A stretch of 64,000 nucleotides of DNA from Phoenicibacter sp963592435 (GTDB taxonomy: Bacteria; Actinomycetota; Coriobacteriia; Coriobacteriales; Eggerthellaceae). Both the position numbers and the translations under genes were made by a program. Location of the stretch: positions 4,820-68,819 of the forward strand of contig CAVAWT010000007.1 of the NCBI GenBank assembly GCA_963592435.1, read 5' to 3'. The notes beneath the pieces were generated by a model. That model worked only from the letters and a program-made list of their open reading frames with translations, was not told the DNA's origin and made no database searches. How positions within the stretch are numbered: position 1 is the stretch's first letter; each line of letters opens with the position of its first letter. Below, piece after piece: positions 1 to 8,141 of this stretch.

Positions 1-2
1 TC

Positions 3-887
3 TTCACTAAGGAAGGGAATTCATTCTTGGGTTGGGCAAAAGACAAGAACGCAACAACGCCTGATTATAGCGATTCGTCGACTGTAACAAATTTGACAAC
101 AGGTGGTAAAACAATAACCTTATATGCGGTCTGGGAGTCAATCTACTCAAAAGCCACGAAGACTCCGAATGTCAAGACTGGGCTTGTTTACGACGGAACA
201 AAACAGGCCCTTATCACACAAGGTGAATCTTACGGAGGCACGCTTGTCTATGGAGTTTCTGAGACAGAGGAAGCTTCTGGAGTGAGTGAGTGGAGCGAGG
301 CGGTTCCACAGGCAACGAACGCTGGAACCTATAATATCTTCTATTACGTCAAGGCAGACGAGAGACATGTTGATTCCGAAGTTTCCGAGTTGCAGACAGT
401 TGTAATCGGGAAGCGTAAGGCCGAGGTAGTGGTTGATGATACCAGTCAGAGTCAGTCGACATATGCTAATAATGAAGACAATTTTGTTGAAGGAGATTCA
501 TCGTCTGAGAAGTTTGTTGCAGGCAACAATGAGGCAGTGAAGCCTGTAGTAAGTGTTTCTAACCTTGTTGAAGGTGATGTCCTGACACAAGATGTTGACT
601 ATAACTTATCAGACGTTGCGTCAACCTCTTCTGCAAGGTATGAGATAACAGCGCAATCGACTGATGCAATGAATAACTATGAACTGACGCCAGCTAGTGA
701 CACGGTTGTCGTGAAGAGCGTTTCTGCACCAGAAAGTGGCGTCTCGGATGCCAATAAGGAGGTTTCTAATGAGAAGAGCGGTAGCCCCACTGGAATAGCA
801 GTTACGTTCGTTAGTATACTCATGATTGCAGGAGCGATTGCATTCGTGGTTGCAAGGAAGACAAAAAAAGATAAATTACCACGATAA
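3..887 (+). CDS. C-terminal part of a repeat-containing cell-surface protein (5' end outside window)
   Basis: The reading frame is open at the left edge, so the start is missing; a TTG at 27 lies inside a repeat and is not a real start. The first visible segment (GWAKDKN to YAVW) matches the end of an InlB-type (Listeria-Bacteroides) repeat. Next comes a beta-rich segment with VYDGT, ATNAGTYN and FYYVKAD, typical of MBG/Ig-like surface modules. The C-terminus has an acidic Ser-rich linker, one hydrophobic helix (about 20 residues, ending FVVARK) and a short basic tail, so the protein is anchored in the membrane and faces outward. A clear LPxTG is absent (SPTG sits just before the helix). Likely an adhesin or surface-display protein; the specific ligand is unknown. 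Confidence 0.75.
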   Translation, partial: FTKEGNSFLGWAKDKNATTPDYSDSSTVTNLTTGGKTITLYAVWESIYSKATKTPNVKTGLVYDGTKQALITQGESYGGTLVYGVSETEEASGVSEWSEAVPQATNAGTYNIFYYVKADERHVDSEVSELQTVVIGKRKAEVVVDDTSQSQSTYANNEDNFVEGDSSSEKFVAGNNEAVKPVVSVSNLVEGDVLTQDVDYNLSDVASTSSARYEITAQSTDAMNNYELTPASDTVVVKSVSAPESGVSDANKEVSNEKSGSPTGIAVTFVSILMIAGAIAFVVARKTKKDKLPR

Positions 888-893
888 GTGGTA
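877..893 (+). promoter_or_regulatory. Inverted repeat over the stop codon, next to a TATACT box
   Basis: TACCAC and GTGGTA form a perfect 6-bp inverted repeat around a 5-base loop that contains the TAA stop of the surface protein. TATACT at 892-897 could be a -10 element for the Tat-signal gene at 941. There is no T-run, so this looks more like an operator than a terminator. Function is inferred only. Confidence 0.25.
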
Positions 894-940
894 TACTTTA
901 AGTGAGAAAAGTTAAGCGTCGATTAAGGAATGGGTTTGAA

Positions 941-1813
941 ATGGATAGCAAAGTAAAAGAAGAGCTTAAGACAAGCGTTGACATGTCAGACGATGTGGCA
1001 TCGGAAGATGGGATTGTGCAAGAAGAAATGGGCGCACAAGAGAACGCGAAAAAGAAGCATTCGAGTGGAGTTTCGCGAAGGGGATTGCTTGGAGGTGCTG
1101 CGGCGGCAGTGATAGTCGGAGCGGGCGGTGCTATGGCTGTTCCTCTGTTGAGTAATGCGGAAACAGGTGACTCAAGTGCAGCAACCAAACAAGACATCGC
1201 CAAACTTGAATATGAGTTGTCGCAGCTGACCAAGTCGTCGGACGATGCTGAGCTTGTATCTCATAAGGTTACCAAAATTGACGAAACATGCACTGATGTT
1301 CAGTATCCATCAGCGAAAGCAGCATTTAATGCACTAGAGGGAAAGGTCAAGGTCGACCAAGGTAAGGAATATGCAGGATACATCTTCAAAGTGAATGAAG
1401 AAGGCAATGTCATTGTTTCAAAGTTCTGCGATGACGAGTTGAGCGAGGTTTCCCTAAATCCTGTAGAGAATCGTGTTATATTTAAGGAATTGCAAGATAT
1501 TAAGCGATTGCTGAAGGAGCTTGACCTTGTTCCAACAAAGGATAGTAAACATGGCGTCGAGAGTGGCGGTGTTTACAAGACCTACCAGGAAACGACTGAG
1601 AAGAAAGATCTGAACGATTTGAAGATGGGTGTTAACTACAAATATACAGGGAAATTAATTGGCGGTGTTACATCCGCTGGTGATGAGGACCCATCGTTCT
1701 CAGTTAGAAAAATAGATACGACTCTTATGGCTATTAATCAGACAGATCCATCGATGGTATTTACAAGCGCAGACAACGGTGGTACTTGGGGTGCCCCTTA
1801 CGGAGGTTGGTAA
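941..1813 (+). CDS. Tat-signal exported protein with phage-fibre-like motifs
   Basis: Start chosen at ATG 941 because AAGGA lies about 11 bases upstream; the in-frame GTG at 902 has no ribosome site. The 290-residue product has an acidic N-terminus, then SRRGLLGG (RR at 46-47) followed by a hydrophobic Ala/Gly stretch and SNA, a good twin-arginine signal. The mature part contains QYPSAKAAF and NPVENRVI, motifs I associate with phage tail-fibre and related surface proteins, then a YKTYQET...LKMGVNY block, and it ends GAPYGGW. The same blocks in the same order recur in the protein at 14570, so the two are paralogues bracketing the first half of the modification locus. Role unknown; it could be an exported partner or substrate of the locus. 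Confidence 0.7.
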   Translation: MDSKVKEELKTSVDMSDDVASEDGIVQEEMGAQENAKKKHSSGVSRRGLLGGAAAAVIVGAGGAMAVPLLSNAETGDSSAATKQDIAKLEYELSQLTKSSDDAELVSHKVTKIDETCTDVQYPSAKAAFNALEGKVKVDQGKEYAGYIFKVNEEGNVIVSKFCDDELSEVSLNPVENRVIFKELQDIKRLLKELDLVPTKDSKHGVESGGVYKTYQETTEKKDLNDLKMGVNYKYTGKLIGGVTSAGDEDPSFSVRKIDTTLMAINQTDPSMVFTSADNGGTWGAPYGGW

Positions 1814-1871
1814 GAGGACAGTTTCTCAATTCATTGGAATCTTAAATTAGTAGATAAGGAGTTAAAAAGTA

Positions 1872-2537
1872 ATGAGTGAAACAGTATTCAAATTGGAAAA
1901 ATTCGACGCTGCCGACTACGATAAATTTATATCTGACTATAAGCAAGATGTGAAGCTTGAGGAGAATGCTAAAGGTAAAGAGATCGACAAGGAAGATTTT
2001 AAGTTTGCTTTAAATCCAACAATCCTTTCACCCGTCGCAAAGGTTGATGTCAAAGGGCTTGAGTTTGAAGATAAGAAGAGATTTCTCAAATTGTGTTTGT
2101 CCTGCAACTGCATTGACAATGCAGTGATAGTTTCTAACTTGGTAGTTCTCGCTCAAGGCAGGTTGATTGAGGAAGAGTTGTATGAAAGTGAGGATGTCTT
2201 CTTTAATGACGACATTGAGTTCTTGGATATATGCACTGACTTGCGCGATGACATACTTGAATTCAATACTCAAATCGTGACATATTTTTTGGCGGCTCTA
2301 AAATCTATGGCCAGTCTGATTGGGGATGGTGCAGAGCACATACCGAACACTTTCTTTATCGCTTTACAGTCCTACACAATGAAGAACATAAGCGTAGCTA
2401 TGCAAAAGGTCAGCGTCAATTATGATGAGCTTCCTAAGGTATTAAATGGGGATGTCGTAATAAATTCAATTTGCGCAGAGGCGACTCTTGTGGGGGATTT
2501 TATGACAGACTTGATTAAACAAATAACTGATGAATAA
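1872..2537 (+). CDS. Unrecognised cytoplasmic protein upstream of the Ser/Cys-tail genes
   Basis: I do not recognise this 221-residue protein. AAGGAG lies 10 bases before the ATG. It is acidic, has no signal peptide or convincing membrane helix, and is predicted by eye to be mostly helical. A central LCLSCNC segment gives three closely spaced Cys. It sits 58 bases after the Tat-signal gene and only 23 bases before the first Ser/Cys-tail gene, in the same direction, so it is probably co-transcribed with them. A chaperone, immunity-like or substrate-handling role is possible but not shown by the sequence. Confidence 0.6.
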   Translation: MSETVFKLEKFDAADYDKFISDYKQDVKLEENAKGKEIDKEDFKFALNPTILSPVAKVDVKGLEFEDKKRFLKLCLSCNCIDNAVIVSNLVVLAQGRLIEEELYESEDVFFNDDIEFLDICTDLRDDILEFNTQIVTYFLAALKSMASLIGDGAEHIPNTFFIALQSYTMKNISVAMQKVSVNYDELPKVLNGDVVINSICAEATLVGDFMTDLIKQITDE

Positions 2538-2560
2538 ATAATAAGGATAAGGTGAAGGAT

Positions 2561-3316
2561 ATGTCTATTAAGAAAACATGGGACTTTGAAAAGGTGATAG
2601 CATCAGCAACTGATGCTGTGACTGCAATCCCAGCTGATAATATAGGTAGTCCAGCAAGTTTACCTGCTCAGTTAACTGAGAAGGGTTACGACTTTGTACC
2701 TCAGTCAAAATTGACTGGCACTTATGGTGGTGTGACTTGGGGCAGTCAGAAATTCACTGTTCAATGGAAACTTCAGCCAGCGGGCGGGGTTCCTGCGAGC
2801 ATGCTTAAAGCTGTAACAACTGATACTGTTAGATCTCAATTTCAACAATTGTTGAAAGCTAACGGTTTGACAAAAAATAATTTCGAAGGGAAAATCATTT
2901 CGGCTAGGACGATTCAAGCGATCGTTCAGACGGTAATGATCTTTATTCGTGCTAGATTTGTTATTTATGTCGATCCTTCTGGGGAAACTTCGCTTCAACT
3001 ATATGACCAAGGTGATGTTGAATATTCATCGATAGGAAATTATGATTACCAGATTACTGACGCTGCATCGAAATTTACTGTTGATAATTTCAACACAGTG
3101 ATGGGGCGTGCAGTGGCTTCCTCGGTATATAACATAAGAATAAGGAAAGAAGACTTTGCTGTAACGTACACATGCACATCGTCAAGCAGCAGTTGTTCAT
3201 CATCGTCGTCGAGTAGTTCTTCATGTAGCAGTTGTTCATCAAGCTGTTCTTCCTCGAGCTGTTCGTCTAGCTGTAGCTCGAGCATCTTTATTGCATATAT
3301 GAATTTAGGAAGATAG
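2561..3316 (+). CDS. Ser/Cys-tail protein 1, candidate modified precursor
   Basis: ATG 2561 is preferred (AAGG about 9 bases upstream); GTG 2552 is an alternative. Of 251 residues, the first ~200 form an unrecognised globular region with no signal peptide. Residues 205-241 consist of seven Cys separated by Ser only, apart from one Thr after the first Cys, with spacers of 6, 9, 2, 3, 4, 3 and then 3 residues before the end motif. The last ten residues, IFIAYMNLGR, match the end of the next protein. The tail layout, long leader-like N-terminus and nine nearby radical SAM enzymes suggest a precursor whose tail is modified, for instance by thioether formation or Ser carbamoylation. A metal-binding tail is an alternative. 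Function is inference. Confidence 0.75.
   Translation: MSIKKTWDFEKVIASATDAVTAIPADNIGSPASLPAQLTEKGYDFVPQSKLTGTYGGVTWGSQKFTVQWKLQPAGGVPASMLKAVTTDTVRSQFQQLLKANGLTKNNFEGKIISARTIQAIVQTVMIFIRARFVIYVDPSGETSLQLYDQGDVEYSSIGNYDYQITDAASKFTVDNFNTVMGRAVASSVYNIRIRKEDFAVTYTCTSSSSSCSSSSSSSSSCSSCSSSCSSSSCSSSCSSSIFIAYMNLGR
3173..3283 (+). repeat. Ser/Cys tail of protein 1
   Basis: 37 codons encoding seven Cys, one Thr and otherwise Ser. Ser is written with TCA, TCG, TCT, TCC, AGC and AGT in mixed order, so this is not a simple trinucleotide expansion: the amino acids, not the bases, are repeated. Confidence 0.9.
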
Positions 3317-3331
3317 GAAAGGTGATGTAGT

Positions 3332-4069
3332 ATGGCTGAGAGTCTTGAATTTACATATGATACATTAATTGAGTACACGATTAGTCAGTTCAAAAATTAC
3401 TATAAAAACATAGATTCAATTAGTTCTTCTGAGATCCACAATAGTATTTTGAATTACGAGAAGGTAATAAATGTGGAGGGAGCAGGCATCAACGATGGTC
3501 CCGTATCTCAACCGCGAAATAGCGGAGGGAAGAAGAGTACTGTCAAAGTTACAATCAAGGGCACGGCAGCGACTTTGCCTTCAGTGGTGACTTCTAGCAC
3601 CTTAAAGACATATTTACAAAATAACACAAAAACTATAACTAAAGTGTCAAATTTGACAGATACAGTTAATGCGAAGGGTCTTCTTGCATACCTGCAGTTC
3701 ATCGATTACGTTTTAAAAACAAGCACAATCATATTTAAGACGAAAAATGATATGACGGACCAGTATGGTTACCCATGCCTTAGCTCATCGTTGCCAACGT
3801 ATACAGGACTCTATCTTGATCAGGACAAGGATAACAAGATCAAAGCAGATGACTTTAAAAGCTTGACCAACAACTTTCAGTATGTTGCTCAAAAATATAG
3901 TCCTTTCTTGACAACTGCATCGTTCACTCCGAATGTCACTAGTTCCTGTTCTTCGTGTTCTAGTTCTAGTTCTTGCTCCAGCTGTTCTTCTTCGTGCAGT
4001 TCGAGTTGTAGTTCATCAAGTTGCTCTTCTTCTTCTTGGTTTATCGCATTTATGAATTTGGTCGGCTAG
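3332..4069 (+). CDS. Ser/Cys-tail protein 2, candidate modified precursor
   Basis: 245 residues; AGGAAAGGTGATG precedes the ATG. Residues 1-200 are unrecognised and lack a signal peptide. Residues 163-174 (DQDKDNKIKADD) fit a calcium-binding EF-hand/dockerin-like loop with acidic residues at positions 1, 3, 5 and 12. Residues 204-235 are a Ser/Cys tail with seven Cys at spacers 2, 5, 2, 3, 3, 4, then four Ser before WFIAFMNLVG. The end motif [IW]FIA[YF]MNL and the Cys count are shared with the preceding protein although the N-terminal parts show little obvious similarity. The gene lies 15 bases after protein 1 and 23 bases before the first radical SAM gene. Substrate role is inferred. Confidence 0.75.
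   Translation: MAESLEFTYDTLIEYTISQFKNYYKNIDSISSSEIHNSILNYEKVINVEGAGINDGPVSQPRNSGGKKSTVKVTIKGTAATLPSVVTSSTLKTYLQNNTKTITKVSNLTDTVNAKGLLAYLQFIDYVLKTSTIIFKTKNDMTDQYGYPCLSSSLPTYTGLYLDQDKDNKIKADDFKSLTNNFQYVAQKYSPFLTTASFTPNVTSSCSSCSSSSSCSSCSSSCSSSCSSSSCSSSSWFIAFMNLVG
3941..4036 (+). repeat. Ser/Cys tail of protein 2
   Basis: 32 codons encoding seven Cys and 25 Ser, again with mixed TCN and AGY serine codons and both TGT and TGC. It is followed directly by the codons of the WFIAFMNL end motif. Confidence 0.9.
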
Positions 4070-4092
4070 CAATTAGATAGGGGTTTGCTAGT

Positions 4093-5052
4093 ATGACAAT
4101 GATCCAGTATGGAATCCATTCGAAATGTAATGGAGCGTGCAAGTTTTGTCTTATTGAGGACAGAACTGTTCTGTCGATGGATGAGATTTACAATGAACTA
4201 AGACGTTTAAAAGACAACATTAAATTTATTGCTACGCAGGAGGAGAATTGGACTAACGTTTACTCTGATGGGATTTCCCTTTTAGGTGGAGAGCTATATT
4301 TTCTAAAAGATGAAACGTACAAAGAGCTTTTTCTTGAGGTAATTGATGCAGTCATTGAATATGTCCTAATTCCTTCCCCTAACCATGAGGTTAGATATTC
4401 CACGGTCACTAATGGCTACTACGATCCAGCTTGGATGTTATATCCTGTCGTTGACAAGATACGTGATGCTGTTGGAATGTCACATGTTGATGTTAATTTC
4501 AGTTTTGATCTCGATTATCGCTTTGCTAACGAGCAACACAAGCAGGCGGTGCTCTCAACAATCAATAGCTTTCATGAGAGGTATAACTATCGAGCTTGTG
4601 TTCAGATGATATTGACCCAGAAGGTAATAGATAGAATTCTTTATGAGGGTTGGAGACCTACTAAATTTACTGAAGATAATTTTCCGGGAAACCAGTTGAC
4701 TCTACTATATCCTCATAACATTCACAGAGGGAATGATTTTAAGGGTTCACACAATTTAGAAGGTTTTTTCTTTACGAGGGAATCTTTCTTAAAAGCGATG
4801 CGGATCTTAAAGAAAGAGGATCCATTTCTTTTCGAATCCTTCCTCAAAAGCACGAGAAACTCAGCGATTTTTAAGCCTACGGGGTTGTATTTTAAAGGAG
4901 ACACTGGCTGGGCTGAGCAGACTCCAATTTATGCTGGTGGCAAAGAGGTTGTTAACAAAGACTGCAAACTTGGTCATAGTGTTCTTTACAGATGCTACAA
5001 GGACAGTGACAGGTGCATGCTCTGTGACCTTGAGGCGATTAATGGCGTATGA
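4093..5052 (+). CDS. Radical SAM protein, small type
   Basis: 319 residues. C12, C16 and C19 form CxxxCxxC (CNGACKFC) for a 4Fe-4S cluster that binds S-adenosylmethionine. GGE at 65-67 is the SAM-binding motif, and FSFDLDYRF is the counterpart of the TSxDxxGRF motif in its relatives. The C-terminus carries Cys291, 301, 308 and 311 (ending CMLCDLEAING), probably a second metal cluster. It directly follows the Ser/Cys-tail genes and overlaps the next gene by 11 bases, so translation is probably coupled. The likely role is radical modification of a peptide or protein; the target is unknown. It is divergent from the other radical SAM proteins of the locus. Confidence 0.8.
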   Translation: MTMIQYGIHSKCNGACKFCLIEDRTVLSMDEIYNELRRLKDNIKFIATQEENWTNVYSDGISLLGGELYFLKDETYKELFLEVIDAVIEYVLIPSPNHEVRYSTVTNGYYDPAWMLYPVVDKIRDAVGMSHVDVNFSFDLDYRFANEQHKQAVLSTINSFHERYNYRACVQMILTQKVIDRILYEGWRPTKFTEDNFPGNQLTLLYPHNIHRGNDFKGSHNLEGFFFTRESFLKAMRILKKEDPFLFESFLKSTRNSAIFKPTGLYFKGDTGWAEQTPIYAGGKEVVNKDCKLGHSVLYRCYKDSDRCMLCDLEAINGV

Positions 5053-7153
5053 TGAGAGAAATTTTTTAAGAAGAAATCTTACTATCGATACTGCCCTTGA
5101 CGTAATTGCTGAACTCGAAGACAACAGCGGTTTATCCAAAGGGATGCTTGTTAAGCGAAAAGACTACAACAATCAAGTCCTTTTTGAAAGCGAAAATTAT
5201 TTCTATAAAATCTACGAAAGCCCGATTGAAGGTGCAGGATCGTTTGTTACCGAGATAAGGAAAGCAATAGCCTTTGAATATGAAAAGCTAGGTATTAACT
5301 GGGAACTTTTCACTTTTGTTCGTGGAAATCAAAGATATGATTTTGAGAGGCGAGAAAAGTTGAGGGTCGCCAATGAGGATGACGGGCAATTTGGCGAACT
5401 ATTTTTGTCTTTTTCGAACATTCTGGATAAAGTTGAATGCAGTTTGGAATTTCCACATATTTTGAGCCAGCTTCATGAAAATGAACTTTTTCGAGATGTC
5501 GCAGATCTAAAATTATTAAGGTGTTGCGTAAACAAATTCGATGACTATGCCTATTTCAATAACCAAGTCGTCCTTTTGGATGATGCGGATTTCTACATCG
5601 CTCTTGTCGATTTGGAGGGATCCCCAGTTAGAATCACGAATCCACGTGCTTCATTGAAGATTGATTTGTCGTATGGGAATTTTGTTTTCAGGAAGCTTGC
5701 TGTTCATTATTTAAATGATGGTTCTAATAAATTATATGATCGTCAATTCGATGAAGTAGTGAATGGGTGGTTCTTGTTTCAGGGGGAAGAGGAAGGGACA
5801 AGCCCCCCTCGAGAGAGGAATTTCTCCCGAAATTTAAAATCTGATGGTAATGACATGTTATTATTAGAAAATAGTGAAAGTAGAATTTCAAGTCGAGTGC
5901 ATACGGATATCCAGCAGGGGATTCGCCTTATTGAACATGAGGATGCACTTGGGAAAATGTTGTTGCTTAAATACCCAGATTTTTTTGGTGATGGAAGTGA
6001 AAGTGAGGGCAAGAAATTGAATAATGACCACGACTATACTGAGGAAGAACTTCTTTATCATAACAATTTAGGACGGCGATCATTTCAGTGGGAACTTTGG
6101 CAGTGTTGCAACAATTTGTGCAAATTTTGTTTCTTGGGAAAGGCAAACAGACACACAGACAAAGAGAGGCAACTTAAAAGTCTCCAAGACCTTTTGAGGG
6201 CTTTGGACTCTTTAGATTATAAGCAGTATAATGCGGTGTCTTTGATAGGGGGTGAGTTCTTTCAGGGTCAGCTTGCTGATGAAGATGTAAGGACTCTTTT
6301 TTTTAGGGTGATTGATAAGCTCTGTGATTTGTATACAACTAAAAAGATAGGAGCTATCTGGATAACAGCTGCATTGACCCTTGGAGATCAAGCGGATTTG
6401 TATAAAACACTTGATATATTTGAAGAAGCAGGAGTTAGGCCGTTACCACAGTATGGCGCAAGTGGGGTTTGGATTTGTACGAGCTGGGATCCTCAAGGGA
6501 GGTTTCACTCTAAAAAAAGCGAGGAAAATTGGGAGTTTCACATGAAAAACATGGATGCCTATTATCCATGGATTAAAAAAAATACAACGATTATTCTTAC
6601 GCAAAAAGTGTGCGAAATGTATCTAAATGGCGAGTTTGCCCCTAGGGATTTTATGAGTAAGTTTCGGACACTGCTATTTTATAAACAGCCTGGGTTTTAT
6701 GAATCAGATGCCGAGGGACGAAATCCAGATAATTACGAAGATATTGGTCTGAACATGGATAATGTTGATGACTTTTTAACCTTTATTAAGCATAAGCTCC
6801 AAAAAGAGATAGGCTTCGATTTTTTTCCTGAGAGAAGCACCTTTATGAAGTTTTTGATTAAGTATGCAAAAGAAGACCCAGACACATACGAAAGATTGTT
6901 TAACATTAAATTCAGAGCTGACGAGCTACATAAAAACTATAATCAAGAGTTTGAAGAATTCGCGCAAATTAGAGATAAGGAATCAAATCTTGAATCAGAT
7001 GTTGAGACTGAGAGCCTAACAAATCCTAATTGCTTGATCGAGGATACTGATGACAGGCATATTATTAATTATGCGGCTTACATCGACAGCAATGCATGCA
7101 TGATTTGTGATAGGAACAAAGTTTGGGAAGCTGTTCGTGGGACAAGGAGGTAA
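5042..7153 (+). CDS. DYA-domain / radical SAM fusion
   Basis: 703 residues from ATG 5042, which overlaps the previous gene; longer in-frame starts would run deep into it. Residues ~1-250 are the unrecognised 'DYA' domain (ENYFYKIYE, ERREKLR, DDYAYF, LLDDADF, LSYGNF). A linker leads to a large-type radical SAM domain: C356, C360 and C363 (CNNLCKFC), GGE at 403-405 followed by FFQGQL, then ICTSWDPQGRF. The end has C664, C686 and C689 (CMICD). The C-terminal half is close to the stand-alone enzymes at 8142, 12347, 20675 and 24062. This is the only gene that fuses the DYA domain to an apparently active radical SAM domain, which argues that the two act together. Confidence 0.8.
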   Translation: MAYDERNFLRRNLTIDTALDVIAELEDNSGLSKGMLVKRKDYNNQVLFESENYFYKIYESPIEGAGSFVTEIRKAIAFEYEKLGINWELFTFVRGNQRYDFERREKLRVANEDDGQFGELFLSFSNILDKVECSLEFPHILSQLHENELFRDVADLKLLRCCVNKFDDYAYFNNQVVLLDDADFYIALVDLEGSPVRITNPRASLKIDLSYGNFVFRKLAVHYLNDGSNKLYDRQFDEVVNGWFLFQGEEEGTSPPRERNFSRNLKSDGNDMLLLENSESRISSRVHTDIQQGIRLIEHEDALGKMLLLKYPDFFGDGSESEGKKLNNDHDYTEEELLYHNNLGRRSFQWELWQCCNNLCKFCFLGKANRHTDKERQLKSLQDLLRALDSLDYKQYNAVSLIGGEFFQGQLADEDVRTLFFRVIDKLCDLYTTKKIGAIWITAALTLGDQADLYKTLDIFEEAGVRPLPQYGASGVWICTSWDPQGRFHSKKSEENWEFHMKNMDAYYPWIKKNTTIILTQKVCEMYLNGEFAPRDFMSKFRTLLFYKQPGFYESDAEGRNPDNYEDIGLNMDNVDDFLTFIKHKLQKEIGFDFFPERSTFMKFLIKYAKEDPDTYERLFNIKFRADELHKNYNQEFEEFAQIRDKESNLESDVETESLTNPNCLIEDTDDRHIINYAAYIDSNACMICDRNKVWEAVRGTRR

Positions 7154-7156
7154 TTT

Positions 7157-8107
7157 ATGGGGACACTCGAATTTATTATGTGGAACAACTGTGCAAATAA
7201 CTGTAAGTTTTGTTGGCAGAGGCTTTTTGATGATAAAACAACATTCTTGGACGAAAAAGAGCAACTGGAGTGCATTCAGCAATGTTCAGATATGATTAGA
7301 AAAAATGCAAAAGGATGTGATCTCTTATTAGTTGGAGGCGAAGTTTATTCTGATCAGGGCCCAAAGGTTAATACAGCACTGAAAAAGCTTTATGAGCAAA
7401 TCTCGGAGAAAGTCAAGAGGGAAGAAGTCCGATTTCTCTATGCGAACACAAGCCTGACCTACAAGAATCTCGACAATTTAAAAAATTTATTAGATGTTTT
7501 TGAAGGGATAGAGGAGCATTTAAAATTCACAACCAGTTATGATCTTGAAGGAAGATATGACACAGAACCTGCTTCTAATCTTGATAACAAACTTCATAAT
7601 GGAACTGATTGTGTTGTGGATAGGCGAGAGCAAATGCTGAGCAATCTTGCTTATATCCATGAAAATTACCCGAAGATTAATGTTGTCGTTAACACGATAA
7701 TCACGAGGGCTGTTGCCGATGCTGTCTTGACTAAGAATAGGGATGAAAAATATGATCCATTGTGGTTTATGGATGCCTATCCTAATACGGTTGTATGGGT
7801 CAACTTGATTCCTTATATACCAATTGAGGGGTACACAGGGTTGGATGTTAGGTTTAGCGAAACAATAAAGGTACTCGAAGCGGCGAACAAAAAACTTCCT
7901 GGCTATCTCGAATCTTATCTTATGCAACTAGATTTAAATCAGGACAAGACATTATTTGAATATCACTCAGACTCAGGGTTTATTGAGAGAACAGCTCCGC
8001 AACTTGAGTGTGGACATAATGAAAATTTTAAACTAGTAAATCGAGCTGACGAGTGCTATATTTGCAGGTTAAAAGATTATTTCACAGCAAATAGAGATAG
8101 ATTCTAA
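7157..8107 (+). CDS. Radical SAM protein, small type
   Basis: 316 residues with a strong AAGGAGG site before the ATG, three bases after the fusion gene. C12, C16 and C19 form CANNCKFC. VGGE gives the SAM-binding motif, and TSYDLEGRYD matches the conserved TSxDxxGRF element of this group. The C-terminus has LECGH and CYICR, a Cys set like the auxiliary cluster of its relatives but lacking the CD ending. Same operon as the preceding and following genes. It presumably performs one step of the same maturation chemistry; which one cannot be told. Confidence 0.8.
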   Translation: MGTLEFIMWNNCANNCKFCWQRLFDDKTTFLDEKEQLECIQQCSDMIRKNAKGCDLLLVGGEVYSDQGPKVNTALKKLYEQISEKVKREEVRFLYANTSLTYKNLDNLKNLLDVFEGIEEHLKFTTSYDLEGRYDTEPASNLDNKLHNGTDCVVDRREQMLSNLAYIHENYPKINVVVNTIITRAVADAVLTKNRDEKYDPLWFMDAYPNTVVWVNLIPYIPIEGYTGLDVRFSETIKVLEAANKKLPGYLESYLMQLDLNQDKTLFEYHSDSGFIERTAPQLECGHNENFKLVNRADECYICRLKDYFTANRDRF

Positions 8108-8141
8108 GCTAGGGTGGACAGTTTCGGTGTTTTAATTTGAT

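Noticed and set aside
3046..3378. Minus-strand frame rich in Leu, Asp, Glu and Gln opposite the Ser/Cys tail
   Set aside because: It is the mirror of the Ser/Cys codons and has no ribosome site or gene context.
3173..4036. Microsatellite-like repeat made by slippage
   Set aside because: Mixed TCN and AGY codons rule out a simple nucleotide repeat.
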